DNA of 64,000 bases from SpSt-501 sp037481615. Its GTDB lineage: Bacteria; Desulfobacterota; Desulfobacteria; Desulfobacterales; SpSt-501. A program made the translations under genes and the position numbers. Under the pieces are notes generated by a model. It saw only the letters and a program-made list of their open reading frames with translations, had not been told where the DNA came from and did no database searches. The stretch is taken from the NCBI GenBank assembly GCA_037481615.1, contig JBBFLI010000009.1; one strand, 5' to 3'. Positions 17,684-27,589 of the stretch are shown here, piece after piece. Position 1 is the first letter of the stretch; the number at the start of each line of letters is the position of its first letter.

Positions 17684-17730
17684 GCTTTTCCTTTCAGGGT
17701 GAAGTATCGGTGAATCGGCCCTTCGCCGAA

Positions 17731-17745
17731 GCAGGGAACGTGCCA
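17731..17745 (-). promoter_or_regulatory. Sigma-54 promoter of fliK-flgDE operon
   Basis: On the minus strand this reads TGGCACGTTCCCTGC. It matches TGGCAC-N5-TTGC except for C in place of the first T of the -12 box, and GG-N10-GC spacing is exact. It lies 48 bases ahead of the fliK ATG in the 264-base gap after fliJ. Confidence 0.78.
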
Positions 17746-17947
17746 GCCCGGGGGCGGCTTCCATGGAATGGACTCGAGGGCGGGGGCGGAGGTTATGAAT
17801 CGAATTGTATTCCAGAGGGTTGGCGACCCGGCATCAGGCGCCGGCCCCGCCGAAAGGGCTCATCCGCAGGGGAACGAAGAAGCCGGGCCGGCGGCTTTTG
17901 CGGGAAATTCTTTCCGCGCGGGGAAAACTTTTCCGGGGGCAGGCTTT

Positions 17948-18385
17948 TCAGAGACGGCCGGGCGTCCGGCGGGAGGCGACCTCGTCCAGAAACGAGCGCT
18001 CACGGGCGTCGAGAGCGGCCTTCCAGGCGGCTTCGTCCTTTTCGCGCAGTTTTTCCAGCATCCGGCGCGCCTTCACGGCTTCCAAAAGTTCCCGGCGGCA
18101 GCGCCGAACCTTCTGCTCGGCCGCGGCGAGCTCTCCCGCCTTGCCGCGAAGGTCCTGCTCCAGCCGTTCGAGGAAGGCGAGATGCAGCGCGATCTGCTCC
18201 GCCCGGAAGCCGGATCGTTTGGCCGTCTCGAGCTCGATCCAGGTGTGGTGGCGCTTTCTGCGGATCTCCCGCAGGGCCTCGCGGCAGGCGGCGAGGCCCT
18301 GCTCGGCCTCGAGGAGGGCCTTGCGGCGGATTTCCTCGGCATGGGAACGCGCCCGGAGCACGGCTTCGAAGCGGAAGACGAACAT
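17948..18385 (-). CDS. fliJ: Flagellar export chaperone FliJ
   Basis: A 145-residue, highly charged, all-helical protein that starts MFVFRFEAVLRARSHAEEIR, the FliJ pattern, and continues as coiled coil to its end. FliJ is the stalk of the FliHIJ export ATPase, similar to the gamma subunit of F-ATPases. It follows fliI by 4 bases. The ATG at 18385 is chosen over one 48 bases upstream because the FRFE motif is normally at the very N-terminus. Confidence 0.88.
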   Translation of the reverse strand: MFVFRFEAVLRARSHAEEIRRKALLEAEQGLAACREALREIRRKRHHTWIELETAKRSGFRAEQIALHLAFLERLEQDLRGKAGELAAAEQKVRRCRRELLEAVKARRMLEKLREKDEAAWKAALDARERSFLDEVASRRTPGRL

Positions 18386-18389
18386 GGCC

Positions 18390-19715
18390 CTAGCACCGGG
18401 CGAGCAGGGCGGCGAGCTGCGCCCAGCTCGCATCGAAGGGGACCCTCTCGTTCACCCCCTGCCGCAAAAACGCCTGGATCTCGTCCAGCATGCGGATGGC
18501 CGTGTCGAGCCGAGGGTTCGATCCCGGGACATAGGCCCCGATCTGCACGAGATCCTCGCTTTTCCGGTAGACGGCGAGCAGCTCCCGCAGCCGGCCGGCG
18601 AGCGCACGCTGCTCCTCCGTCACCAGACCGTCCATGAGGCGGCTCAGGCTCGCGAGGACATCGATCGCCGGGTAGTGGTTCTGCCGGGCGAGATCGCGCG
18701 AGAGGACGATGTGACCGTCGAGGACGGAGCGGGCGGCGTCGGCGATGGGTTCGTTGGTGTCGTCCCCTTCGACGAGGACGGTGTAGAGGCCGGTGATGGA
18801 CCCCGGACCGGCGCAGGTCCCGGCCCGCTCGAGGAGCTTCGGCAGCAGCGTGAAGGTCGTGGGGGTGTAGCCCTTGGTCGTCGGCGGCTCCCCGAGGGCG
18901 AGTCCGATCTCGCGCTGGGCCATCGCAAAGCGGGTCACCGAATCCATCATCAGGTTGACCCGTGCGCCGCGGTCGCGGAAGTACTCGGCGACCGCGGTCG
19001 CCAGAAAAGCCCCGCGCGTGCGGATCAGGGGCAGGCGGTCCGCCGTTGCGACCACGACCACCGAGCGGCGCAGCCCCTCGGCGCCGAGATCGCGCTCGAG
19101 AAACTCGTTCACCTCGCGGCCGCGCTCACCGATGAGCGCGATCACGTTCACGTCGGCCGTGGTGTGACGCGCGATCATCCCCAAAAGCACGCTTTTCCCC
19201 ACCCCGGAGCCGGCGAAGATCCCGATCCGCTGCCCGCAGCCCACGGTCATGAGGGTGTTGATCGCCCGGATGCCGAGGTCGAGGGGCTGGCCGATGCGGC
19301 GGCGCAGCAGGGGGTTCATGGCGGGCGTGTAGAGCGGGTACTCGACGGTGCCCGCGACCGGGCCCCGGCCGTCGATCGGGAGGCCCCGGCCGTCGATCAC
19401 CCGGCCGAGCAGCCCTTCCCCGACGGCCACGGCGGCCCGCTCTTTCTTGGCCACCACGCGGCATCCGGGCCCGATGCCGCGGATCTCCTCGAGCGGCATG
19501 AGCAGCACCCGGCCGTCACGGAACCCCATCACCTCGGCGGCCAGCGGCTTTTCGCTCTCCGGCGTGTGGATCTCGCAGACCGCCCCGATCCGGCAGGCGG
19601 GCCCGGCCGCCTCGATGACCATGCCGACCCCCTGAATGACGCGGCCGCGCGGCTCGAAAGGGTCGACCGACCGCAACCGGAGCCGGTAGGGGGCGAGATC
19701 AACCGGCGGGGCCAT
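18390..19715 (-). CDS. fliI: Flagellum-specific export ATPase FliI
   Basis: A 441-residue F1-beta-like ATPase. The P-loop is GSGVGKS at 169-175, followed by ALIGERGREVNEFLERDLGA, the Walker B region RVNLMMDSVTRFAMAQREIG, and LGEPPTTKGYTPTTF. FliI hexamerises with FliH and FliJ at the base of the export gate. The gene overlaps fliH by 17 bases. The length is standard. Confidence 0.97.
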   Translation of the reverse strand: MAPPVDLAPYRLRLRSVDPFEPRGRVIQGVGMVIEAAGPACRIGAVCEIHTPESEKPLAAEVMGFRDGRVLLMPLEEIRGIGPGCRVVAKKERAAVAVGEGLLGRVIDGRGLPIDGRGPVAGTVEYPLYTPAMNPLLRRRIGQPLDLGIRAINTLMTVGCGQRIGIFAGSGVGKSVLLGMIARHTTADVNVIALIGERGREVNEFLERDLGAEGLRRSVVVVATADRLPLIRTRGAFLATAVAEYFRDRGARVNLMMDSVTRFAMAQREIGLALGEPPTTKGYTPTTFTLLPKLLERAGTCAGPGSITGLYTVLVEGDDTNEPIADAARSVLDGHIVLSRDLARQNHYPAIDVLASLSRLMDGLVTEEQRALAGRLRELLAVYRKSEDLVQIGAYVPGSNPRLDTAIRMLDEIQAFLRQGVNERVPFDASWAQLAALLARC

Positions 19716-20448
19716 GGCCGTTCAACCCTCGAGAGGGGCGTTCGGGCGCCGATCCTTCGAGAAGGGCACTTTCGACGACGGCGAAACAACGCTCGAGCCG
19801 CGCGTCGATTTCGCCGCCGTCGGAATCGGCGAGGCAGCCTCCCCGCGAAACGGCGGGATCGGCCTCGAGCCGCACCCGCCCGCCCGCGGTCCACTGGGCG
19901 ATGAGTGCGGCCTGGCTGCCCTCCAGCCGGTCCAGGTCCTCCGGATTCAGCCGCAGGGTGATGCGCTCGGCGTGCTCGAGCCGCCGCAGCACCCCGGAGA
20001 CGATCGAGGCCGTCACCTCGGAGCCGTCGCGGACCTCCCGGCCCACGACCCGGCGTGCGACTTCCAGCGCGAAGAGCACGATCTCCCGCTCCGCCTCCCG
20101 CAGCGTGCGTTCGCGCAGGCCCTCGAGAGCCGAGAGCACGCCGCGCAGCGCGGCGAGAAGCGGGTCGAGTTCGGCGGCGGCCTTTTCCTTTCCGGCCGCC
20201 TCCCCCCGGGCATAGCCGGCCGCCTCGCCGTCGGCGAACCCGCGGCAATAGGCTTCGTGCTCGAGATCGGCGCGCGTCCTGCGGCGCGAGGCCTCTTCGA
20301 GCGCCGCGCCGGGGCAGACGGACGCACCGGGTGCGGTGCGCCGGAAACGGACGGCGGCGGGCCCGCGGTGCGGGCCCACCGCCGCCGCCGCGGTTTCGCC
20401 GATTTCCGGGAAAGCGTAGCCAGCGCCCTCCGGCAAGCGCGTTTTCAT
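19699..20448 (-). CDS. fliH: Flagellar assembly protein FliH
   Basis: A 249-residue protein. After about 80 variable residues come GFADGEAAGYARGEAAGKEK, the A/G-xxx-G repeat typical of FliH, then the V-ATPase E-like C-terminal domain (EREIVLFALEVARRVVGREV, VSGVLRRLEHAERITLRLNP). FliH is the peripheral stalk that regulates FliI and links it to FliN. It lies between fliG and fliI. The ATG at 20448 is preceded by GGAAGGGGAGGGC. Confidence 0.94.
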   Translation of the reverse strand: MKTRLPEGAGYAFPEIGETAAAAVGPHRGPAAVRFRRTAPGASVCPGAALEEASRRRTRADLEHEAYCRGFADGEAAGYARGEAAGKEKAAAELDPLLAALRGVLSALEGLRERTLREAEREIVLFALEVARRVVGREVRDGSEVTASIVSGVLRRLEHAERITLRLNPEDLDRLEGSQAALIAQWTAGGRVRLEADPAVSRGGCLADSDGGEIDARLERCFAVVESALLEGSAPERPSRGLNGHGPAG

Positions 20449-20463
20449 GCCCTCCCCTTCCGG

Positions 20464-21447
20464 TCAGGTGACGATTTCCTCGCCCCGGCGGCCGCTGATG
20501 ATGAGTTCGCCCTTCGCCTCCATCTCCTGGATGATCGCCGTGATCGCCTGCTGGGCGTCGGAGACCTCCTTCATGCGCACCGGACCCAGGGTCTCCATCT
20601 CCTCGCGCAGCATTTCCGCCGCCCGCTCGGACATGTTCTTGAAGACCTTCTGCTTGACCTCGTCGGAGGCGGCCTTGAGGGCGACGGCCAGTTCCTTGGT
20701 CTCCACGCGCCGGAGCAACTTCTGGAAGCCCCGGTCGTCGACGAGGACGAGATCCTCGAAGACGAACATCTTCTGCTTGATCTGGGCGGCGAGCTCGGGG
20801 TTCGCCTCCTCGATCTCGTTCAGGATGAGCTCGCTCGAAATCTCGTCGGTCTGGTTGAGGATCTCGGCCAGGCGGTCGATGCCGCCCTTGAAGGTCGCCG
20901 TCGAGCTCTTCTTGTTGCGCAGGAGATCCTGGAACACGCGGTTCACCTCGTCGACCATGGACCCGACGATCTTGTCCATGCCGGCCACGCGCATGGCGAC
21001 GTCGGTCTTGATCTCATCGGGCATGCGCGAGAGGACCTCGCTGGCGACGGCGGTCTTGAGATGGATGAGGACGATGGCGAGCGTCTGCGGGTGCTCGTCC
21101 TTGATCAGCTCGTAGATCTCCTCGGCGCTCAGGGCGGAAAGCGCCTTCATCCCCTCGCTCTCGGCCGGGGCCTGACCCCCGCCCGGGGCGGCGGGCGAAG
21201 CGGCGGGCAGGGGCGCGGCGCCGCCGCGGCCCTGCCGGGCGAGCATCGTGAACTCGCGGGCCACGCGGTCGACCAGCTCCGGCGGCGGGTTTCCGACCTG
21301 CTTCAGGTGACGCTGGATGCGTTCACGCTCTTCGGGCGTCAGGCGGTTGAGCAGGCCGGCCGCCGCCTGCTCCCCCATCGAGCGGATCAGAATCGCCGCC
21401 TTGAGCGATCCGGGAAGCGGCAGGGACTCGGCGGGAAGAGTCGTCAT
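20464..21447 (-). CDS. fliG: Flagellar motor switch protein FliG
   Basis: A 327-residue protein with LKAAILIRSMGEQAAAGLLN at the N-terminus, the EHPQT motif (LIKDEHPQTLAIVLIHLKTA) in the middle domain, and the C-terminal torque helix with charged residues (VFEDLVLVDDRGFQKLLRRV). FliG couples the C-ring to the stator and to FliF. It lies directly after fliF (17 bases) and is of normal length. Confidence 0.97.
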   Translation of the reverse strand: MTTLPAESLPLPGSLKAAILIRSMGEQAAAGLLNRLTPEERERIQRHLKQVGNPPPELVDRVAREFTMLARQGRGGAAPLPAASPAAPGGGQAPAESEGMKALSALSAEEIYELIKDEHPQTLAIVLIHLKTAVASEVLSRMPDEIKTDVAMRVAGMDKIVGSMVDEVNRVFQDLLRNKKSSTATFKGGIDRLAEILNQTDEISSELILNEIEEANPELAAQIKQKMFVFEDLVLVDDRGFQKLLRRVETKELAVALKAASDEVKQKVFKNMSERAAEMLREEMETLGPVRMKEVSDAQQAITAIIQEMEAKGELIISGRRGEEIVT

Positions 21448-21464
21448 CGTTCAGGCCCCGGGAT

Positions 21465-23072
21465 TCAGGAGTTCTCCTTCAGCCAGTTGCGGACCGCCCC
21501 CAGCGAGGCCTCCGAGTCGCTCGCGACCAGGAGCGAGGCCTGGTTGAGCGAGGGAAGGCTCTTCACCCCGGCCAGTTCCTGCTCCAGGTCCCCCAGCCGC
21601 ATGGGAAGCTGCTTGACGATCTCGACCTCGGAGGAGGCGGACTCGGTCAGCCAGCGAACGATCGGCCGCACGAAGAACACGAAGAGCAGGACCAGGAAGA
21701 GGCCGATCGCCCCGTGCTTGACGTAGGGGACGACCCCTTCGAGGGCCTTGCGCCACGCGGAGGGGGCGTGCTCGGGATCGACCCGCGCGTTCTCCGCGGC
21801 CTGGAAAGGGATGTTCACCACCTCCACCTTGTCGCCCCGCTCGGCGTCGAAGCCCACGGCCCGTTTGACGAGCGCCTCGATCTTCTGCAGCTCCTCGGGG
21901 CTGCGCGGCACGAACTCCCGCACCGTCTCCCCGCCCTTCTGGGGGGTGCTCCGATAGGTCCCGTCCACGAGCACGGCGACCGAAACGCGCGTGAGCCTCC
22001 CCACGGGCTCGAGCACGCGCTGGGTCACCTTGCCGATCTCGTAGTTGACCGTGCGGTCCTGCTTCTCGTAGCTCGACCCCCCGCCGGGTGCGGCGGGCTG
22101 GTTCTGGAGAAGGTCGGGGCCGGGCGCGTTCGAGCGGATGCCGGGCACCCCCTGGGGCGGGCCTTCGGCGTTGCGCGAGGATTCGCTCAGGCTCTGCTCG
22201 CTGCGGACCACCCGGTTTTCGGGCAGAAACTGCTCCTCGGTCTTTTCGGCGCGCCGGAAATCCATCTCGCAGGCGAGCCGCACGACGGCCTTGCCCTCCC
22301 CGAGGGCCTGCTCGAGCATCGAGCGCACGCGGGCCTCGAGGGCCTTCTCGACCTGCGCCTGGTACTCGAAGTGGTCGGGGTGGATCGCGCCGGGGAAGAC
22401 CTTGCCGCGCTGTCCCGCGAGCAGCCTGCCGGCCTGGTCGACGACCGTCACCTGCTCGGGCGCCAGCCGCGGAACGCTCGAGGAGACCAGGTGCACGATG
22501 CCGTTCACCTGCTCCGGGCTCAGGCGGCGGCCGGGCTTGAGCCTCACGGCGACGGAGGCCGTCGCGGGCTGCTCCTCGCCGACGAAGAGCGACTTCTCCG
22601 GCATGACGAGGTGGACGCGGCAGCTTTCGACCTCGGCGATGCGCGCGATCGTGCGCGCGAGTTCCCCCTGGAGGGCGCGCTGGAAGTTCACGTTCTGGGC
22701 GAACTCGCTGATCCCGAGGCGGGTGTTGTCGAAGACCTCGAACCCGATGCCGCCGCCCTGGGGGAGTCCTTCGGAGGCGAGCTGCATGCGCACCTCGGGA
22801 ATGCTCGCCGCCGGGATCACGATCGTGCGGCCGTCGCCTTCGAGCCGGTAGGGGACCTTCATCTCCTTGAGCCGCGTGATCACCGCCCCGGCGTCCTGGG
22901 GGTCGAGCTGGCTGTAGAGAACGCGCATGTCCACCCCGCCCCCCCACAGGGCGAGCAGCGTCAACCCCGCGGCCGTCCCCAGGGTGAGCACGAGGAGGGC
23001 GGCGCGCTTGGGGGCGCTCAGCCCCCGCAGCACGGCGAGTCCCTGCTGAACGAATTCGGCCGGCGTGGCCAT
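21465..23072 (-). CDS. fliF: Flagellar MS-ring protein FliF
   Basis: A 535-residue inner-membrane protein with two membrane helices, near residues 23-43 (PKRAALLVLTLGTAAGLTLL) and about 435-455 (GAIGLFLVLLFVFFVRPIVR). Between them are ring-building motif domains with YSQLDPQDAGAVITRLKEMK. The C-terminal tail, for FliG binding, ends with NQASLLVASD and WLKENS. FliF oligomerises as the MS ring housing the export gate. It follows fliE by 23 bases. Confidence 0.97.
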   Translation of the reverse strand: MATPAEFVQQGLAVLRGLSAPKRAALLVLTLGTAAGLTLLALWGGGVDMRVLYSQLDPQDAGAVITRLKEMKVPYRLEGDGRTIVIPAASIPEVRMQLASEGLPQGGGIGFEVFDNTRLGISEFAQNVNFQRALQGELARTIARIAEVESCRVHLVMPEKSLFVGEEQPATASVAVRLKPGRRLSPEQVNGIVHLVSSSVPRLAPEQVTVVDQAGRLLAGQRGKVFPGAIHPDHFEYQAQVEKALEARVRSMLEQALGEGKAVVRLACEMDFRRAEKTEEQFLPENRVVRSEQSLSESSRNAEGPPQGVPGIRSNAPGPDLLQNQPAAPGGGSSYEKQDRTVNYEIGKVTQRVLEPVGRLTRVSVAVLVDGTYRSTPQKGGETVREFVPRSPEELQKIEALVKRAVGFDAERGDKVEVVNIPFQAAENARVDPEHAPSAWRKALEGVVPYVKHGAIGLFLVLLFVFFVRPIVRWLTESASSEVEIVKQLPMRLGDLEQELAGVKSLPSLNQASLLVASDSEASLGAVRNWLKENS

Positions 23073-23095
23073 CGGCTGTCACCCCCCCCGCTGCG

Positions 23096-23410
23096 TCAGA
23101 TCTGCTGCCGCATCAGCGTCTCGTAGGCGTTCAGGAGCTTGTTGCGGATCTGGAGGGCGAGCTCGAGGGCGATCCCCGCCTTCTCGACCGCGATCATCAC
23201 CGCGTGGACGTCCTGTTGACGGCCGATCGTCAAATCCTCCACGGCGCGCTCGGCCTCGCGCTGCATGCCGTCCACGCCCTCGAGCGACTCGGCAAGCAGG
23301 CGCCCGAAGGCGCCGCCGCCCTGCGCCGCCGCGGCGGGCGGCGCGCCTGTCGCCGGCATCCCCGCCGGTCCTCCTGCCTGCGCATAGGGGCCGATCGCAT
23401 CCAGATTCAT
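23096..23410 (-). CDS. fliE: Flagellar hook-basal body protein FliE
   Basis: A 104-residue protein. The N-terminal 35 residues are Gly/Ala/Pro-rich; the rest is helical and ends AVEKAGIALELALQIRNKLL with NAYETLMRQQI, the FliE C-terminal signature. FliE links the MS ring and export gate to the rod. Its ATG overlaps the flgC stop by 4 bases and it precedes fliF. Confidence 0.95.
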   Translation of the reverse strand: MNLDAIGPYAQAGGPAGMPATGAPPAAAAQGGGAFGRLLAESLEGVDGMQREAERAVEDLTIGRQQDVHAVMIAVEKAGIALELALQIRNKLLNAYETLMRQQI

Positions 23411-23847
23411 TTGCCGATCTCCAGGGCCTTGAGGGCCATCTCGCGCGCGGCGCGCACGGCGTTCAGGTTCGCCTCGTAGCTGCGCGTGGCCGACATCAGG
23501 TTTACCATCTCTTCCATCACGTTCACCGAGGGCAGCGCCACGTAGCCGTTTTCGTCCGCGTCCGGATGCCCGGGGTCGTACTTGAGCACCGGCGGGCGGA
23601 CGTCCTCGATGATCTTGAGCGGGCGGACCTCGCTGGGGGGGGCCGCCGTCGCCGCGCGCCGCATCGCCTCGCCGAAGCCGCGCGCCGGCGGGACGGCCTG
23701 GAAGACCACTTCCCGCCTGCGGTAGGGTCCGCCCTCGGCCGTCCGCGTGGTGTTCACGTTGGCGAGGTTCGCCGAGATCAGGTTCATGCGCAGCCGCTGG
23801 GCCGAGAGCCCGGATGCGCTGGTCCGCATCGCATCGTAGAGATCCAT
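23407..23847 (-). CDS. flgC: Flagellar proximal rod protein FlgC
   Basis: A 146-residue protein that begins MDLYDAMRTSASGLSAQRLR and continues NLISANLANVNTTRTAEGGP, the FlgC signature, with C-terminal heptads NLMSATRSYEANLNAVRAAR. It lies between flgB and fliE as usual. Two ATGs compete. The one at 23853 overlaps the flgB stop as ATGA but is only 3 bases from GGAGG, whereas 23847 has 9-base spacing and is chosen. Confidence 0.94.
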   Translation of the reverse strand: MDLYDAMRTSASGLSAQRLRMNLISANLANVNTTRTAEGGPYRRREVVFQAVPPARGFGEAMRRAATAAPPSEVRPLKIIEDVRPPVLKYDPGHPDADENGYVALPSVNVMEEMVNLMSATRSYEANLNAVRAAREMALKALEIGK

Positions 23848-23849
23848 GG

Positions 23850-24272
23850 TCATCTGCCTCCGGTGATGACGTTCCGCAGGGACTTGAGCTTCGCTCCGAC
23901 GAGCTGGGCCGAGGTCTTGTAGGCGAGGGCATTCTCCGCGAGCGCGCCCATGGTGCGGTCGAGATCGACCGTGTTGCCGTCGGCCCGCAGGCTGAAAGCG
24001 GGTGCGGCAAGCGCCCGCAGCGGCGGCCGCGCGGCGGCGGCATCGGCCGGGGCCGGCAGGTGGCGCTCCTGCGTGCGCACCGCCTCGATCCGACCCGCAA
24101 CGGCGCGGTTTCGCGCCAGCGCCTCCTCCACGGCGACCTCGAAGGCCTTGTAGTGGGGCGTGTCGGCGTTGGCGATGTTCGCCGAGAGCGCCCGGTGCTG
24201 GGCGGAACGCAGATCGAGCGCACGCTCGAGGAGTGCCAGGTTCCCGTCGAAGAGTCCTGTCGGTCGCGGCAT
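23850..24272 (-). CDS. flgB: Flagellar proximal rod protein FlgB
   Basis: A 140-residue protein that starts MPRPTGLFDGNLALLERALD and contains RALSANIANADTPHYKAFEV, the FlgB form of the rod motif. It ends KSLRNVITGGR. The ATG at 24272 is supported by GGGGAGGAC 8 bases upstream and by family length; an earlier in-frame ATG would begin upstream of the predicted transcript start. It is the first gene of the long flgBC-fliEFGHIJ unit, behind a sigma-54 promoter. Confidence 0.95.
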   Translation of the reverse strand: MPRPTGLFDGNLALLERALDLRSAQHRALSANIANADTPHYKAFEVAVEEALARNRAVAGRIEAVRTQERHLPAPADAAAARPPLRALAAPAFSLRADGNTVDLDRTMGALAENALAYKTSAQLVGAKLKSLRNVITGGR

Positions 24273-24337
24273 AAATTCCGTCCTCCCCTTCGGTCCGGCG
24301 GTGAACAGCGCGCGGCGCCTTGCCGGCGGAAAAGTAA

Positions 24338-24352
24338 GCAAGTTCCGTTCCA
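24338..24352 (-). promoter_or_regulatory. Sigma-54 promoter of flgB operon
   Basis: On the minus strand this reads TGGAACGGAACTTGC. The GG-N10-GC core and TTGC are exact, with one change in the -24 box (TGGAAC for TGGCAC). It lies 66 bases upstream of the flgB ATG, right after the stop of the upstream activator gene. Confidence 0.78.
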
Positions 24353-24358
24353 CCGCGT

Positions 24359-25744
<1,386 letters not shown>

Positions 25745-25837
25745 CAGAGGATCGTCGGGCCCTTCGGGGTAAGGGAGGCGGTATCCCGGAGGGTTCCGCC
25801 TCGAGGCTTCCCCGAAGGCCTCGGTGCGGAAAGGCAG

Positions 25838-25852
25838 GCAATTCCCATGCCA
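25838..25852 (-). promoter_or_regulatory. Sigma-54 promoter of the FlrC-like activator gene
   Basis: On the minus strand this reads TGGCATGGGAATTGC, one mismatch from TGGCAC-N5-TTGC and with exact GG-N10-GC spacing. It lies 94 bases ahead of the activator ATG, in the 134-base gap after the upstream activator. Confidence 0.75.
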
Positions 25853-25878
25853 TGCAGACGAAAAAGGCGGGGCCGGCC

Positions 25879-26970
25879 TCAGTCTTCCTCGGCCTCGACC
25901 GCGCCGGAGGGGGTCAGGCGGTGGCGCTTGATTTTCTCGACAAGGGTCGTGCGGTTGAGGTGCAAGAGTTTCGCGGCCTTGTTCTTGACCCAGCGGGTCT
26001 TCTCGAGCGACTGCAGGATGAGCGACTTTTCGAACTCGGTGACGGCGCTGTTCAGGCAGATCCCCTCGTCGGTCAGCTCGATCACGGGCGGCGCCTCGGG
26101 GGACCGCGTTCGACCGAGCAGCTCCGGCGGCAGGTCCTCGAGGCCGAGCCTGCCCGAGCCTTTGAGCACGATCAGCCGCTCGATCAGGTTTTTCAGCTCG
26201 CGGACGTTTCCGGGCCAGGGGTGCCTTTTCAGCCGCTCGAGCGCCTCGGGGTCGATCCCCTCCACGTTGCGCCGGTTTTTGCAGTTCGCCTGCGCGACGA
26301 AATAGTCGACGAGGTGGGGGATGTCCTCGCGCCGCTCGCGCAACGGGGGCAGCGTGAGGGGAATGACGTAGAGACGGTAGAAAAGGTCTTCGCGGAACTT
26401 CCCTTTCTGGACTTCCTCGGAGAGATCCCGATGGGTCGCGGCGAGGATTCGCACGTCCACCCGGATCGTCTTCGAGCCGCCGACCGGCTCGAACTCCCCC
26501 TCTTCGAGCACCTTGAGCACCTTGACCTGGAGGTCGGGGCTCATGTCCCCGATCTCGTCCAGGAAGACCGTACCGCCGTCGGCCAGTTCGAATTTGCCCG
26601 GCTTGTTCGCCGTCGCCCCGGTGAAGGCGCCTTTAACGTGCCCGAAGAGCTCGCTTTCGAGGAGGTTTTCGGGGATCGCCCCGCAGTTGATGGCGATGAA
26701 GGGTTTCTCCCGACGCCGCGATTTGCGGTGGATCGCGCGGGCGACGAGCCCCTTGCCGGTTCCCGTCTCTCCGTGGATCAGGATGGTGCTGTCGCAGTCG
26801 GCCACGCGCTCGATCAGGTCGAAGATCTCGCGCATCCGGGCGCCGTAGCCGATCATCTCGTCGTAGCGGCAGGCTCCCGCCGCGGCGGGCGCCGACGCTT
26901 CGGCTTCCGACACGGAGGAAAAGAGGTCGAGCTGTTCGGACGGGGTTTTGCGTACGGCGGAGTTCTGCAC
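25879..26970 (-). CDS. Sigma-54-dependent Fis-family activator without receiver (FleQ/FlrA-like master regulator)
   Basis: A 363-residue protein with a short N-terminus of about 38 residues in place of a sensory domain. The AAA+ domain has GETGTGKG, GAFTGA (HVKGAFTGATANKPGKFELA) and TVFLDEIGD. The C-terminal Fis-type helix-turn-helix reads VKNKAAKLLHLNRTTLVEKI. GAFTGA indicates a true sigma-54 contact. Standing first in the flagellar cluster and followed by a sigma-54 promoter, it is probably the top activator. Full-length FleQ has an N-terminal FleQ domain, missing here, so signal input must differ. A weak sigma-54-like site lies upstream. Confidence 0.85.
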   Translation of the reverse strand: MQNSAVRKTPSEQLDLFSSVSEAEASAPAAAGACRYDEMIGYGARMREIFDLIERVADCDSTILIHGETGTGKGLVARAIHRKSRRREKPFIAINCGAIPENLLESELFGHVKGAFTGATANKPGKFELADGGTVFLDEIGDMSPDLQVKVLKVLEEGEFEPVGGSKTIRVDVRILAATHRDLSEEVQKGKFREDLFYRLYVIPLTLPPLRERREDIPHLVDYFVAQANCKNRRNVEGIDPEALERLKRHPWPGNVRELKNLIERLIVLKGSGRLGLEDLPPELLGRTRSPEAPPVIELTDEGICLNSAVTEFEKSLILQSLEKTRWVKNKAAKLLHLNRTTLVEKIKRHRLTPSGAVEAEED

Positions 26971-27097
26971 GGGGTCCCCTCCTCGGCTGGATTCCGCGGT
27001 CGATCCGGCAACGGGCGCCGCAAGCCGGAAGGCGCCGCCGCGACCGTCAAAAAGAGGGGGCGTGCGGCGTCAAAACCGGCGACGCCGAGGCGATCAA

Positions 27098-27112
27098 GCA
27101 ACAAACATGCCG
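27098..27112 (-). promoter_or_regulatory. Possible sigma-54 promoter of the FleQ-like gene
   Basis: On the minus strand this reads CGGCATGTTTGTTGC. The GG-N10-GC core and TTGC are present, but the -24 box has two mismatches. It lies 128 bases upstream of the activator ATG. If real, the master activator would be autoregulated; otherwise it is chance. Confidence 0.3.
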
Positions 27113-27560
27113 CAAGCGTCAATCTCCCGACGATGGCGGAGACGGCTCGTCGTCAACGAAGAACGACGATGCTACCGATGGGTCGGGTCCGGGTCCGGGG
27201 GTACAAGATTTTGAAGGGCGGAAAGTGGAGAAGCGCCTCCGTCTCCGGGGCGGAACAGGCCGGCGCGGAACGCCTCCGAACGTTTGCAAACCGAAAAAAT
27301 TTGCACAATGCAAAGCGGCCCGGCGTCCGCAGAGATGGGGAGCCCTCTCCGCATGGAATTTCCCTTGGAAGGCGACGCCTCGCCGGCGGAGGCCGCCGGA
27401 GCCGGGACCTTCGGCAACCGATTTGAATCCCTCTAGAATTTCTCCTGCCGGAAACGATCCCGACGGCCCCGCCGGATGCCGCCGCCTGCATCGCCCGCGG
27501 GCCGCGGCCGCGGCGGCGAGGCCCTTTTGCAGAATGCGAGGCCGCTTTTCATTTTGCAAA

Positions 27561-27580
27561 GCGGCATGCAACAATGCCGC
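27561..27580 (-). terminator. Hairpin after receiver-STAS gene
   Basis: A perfect 7-bp stem, GCGGCAT with ATGCCGC, and a 6-base loop, starting 10 bases past the stop of the receiver-STAS gene. On the minus strand it is followed by a short TTTG, not a strong U tract, so termination is likely but not certain. Confidence 0.45.
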
Positions 27581-27589
27581 CCGGGGTTC

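Larger units (their letters stand above)
26971..27589. other. Long intergenic region with TGCA-type repeats
   Basis: A 619-base stretch with no convincing gene. It holds a weak sigma-54-like site near 27.1 kb, a perfect palindrome GTTTGCAAAC at 27282-27291, and three related elements: TGCACAATGC (27302-27311), TGCAGAATGC (27528-27537) and TGCAACAATGC (27567-27577). TGCAAAGCGGC occurs twice (27309-27319 and 27555-27565). The last repeats overlap a hairpin after the receiver-STAS gene. Confidence 0.5.

Noticed and set aside
27119..27574. Possible 151-codon minus-strand gene in the long intergenic region
   Set aside because: The translation is low-complexity Ala/Arg/Gly with no motif, and the region contains repeats and promoter-like elements instead.
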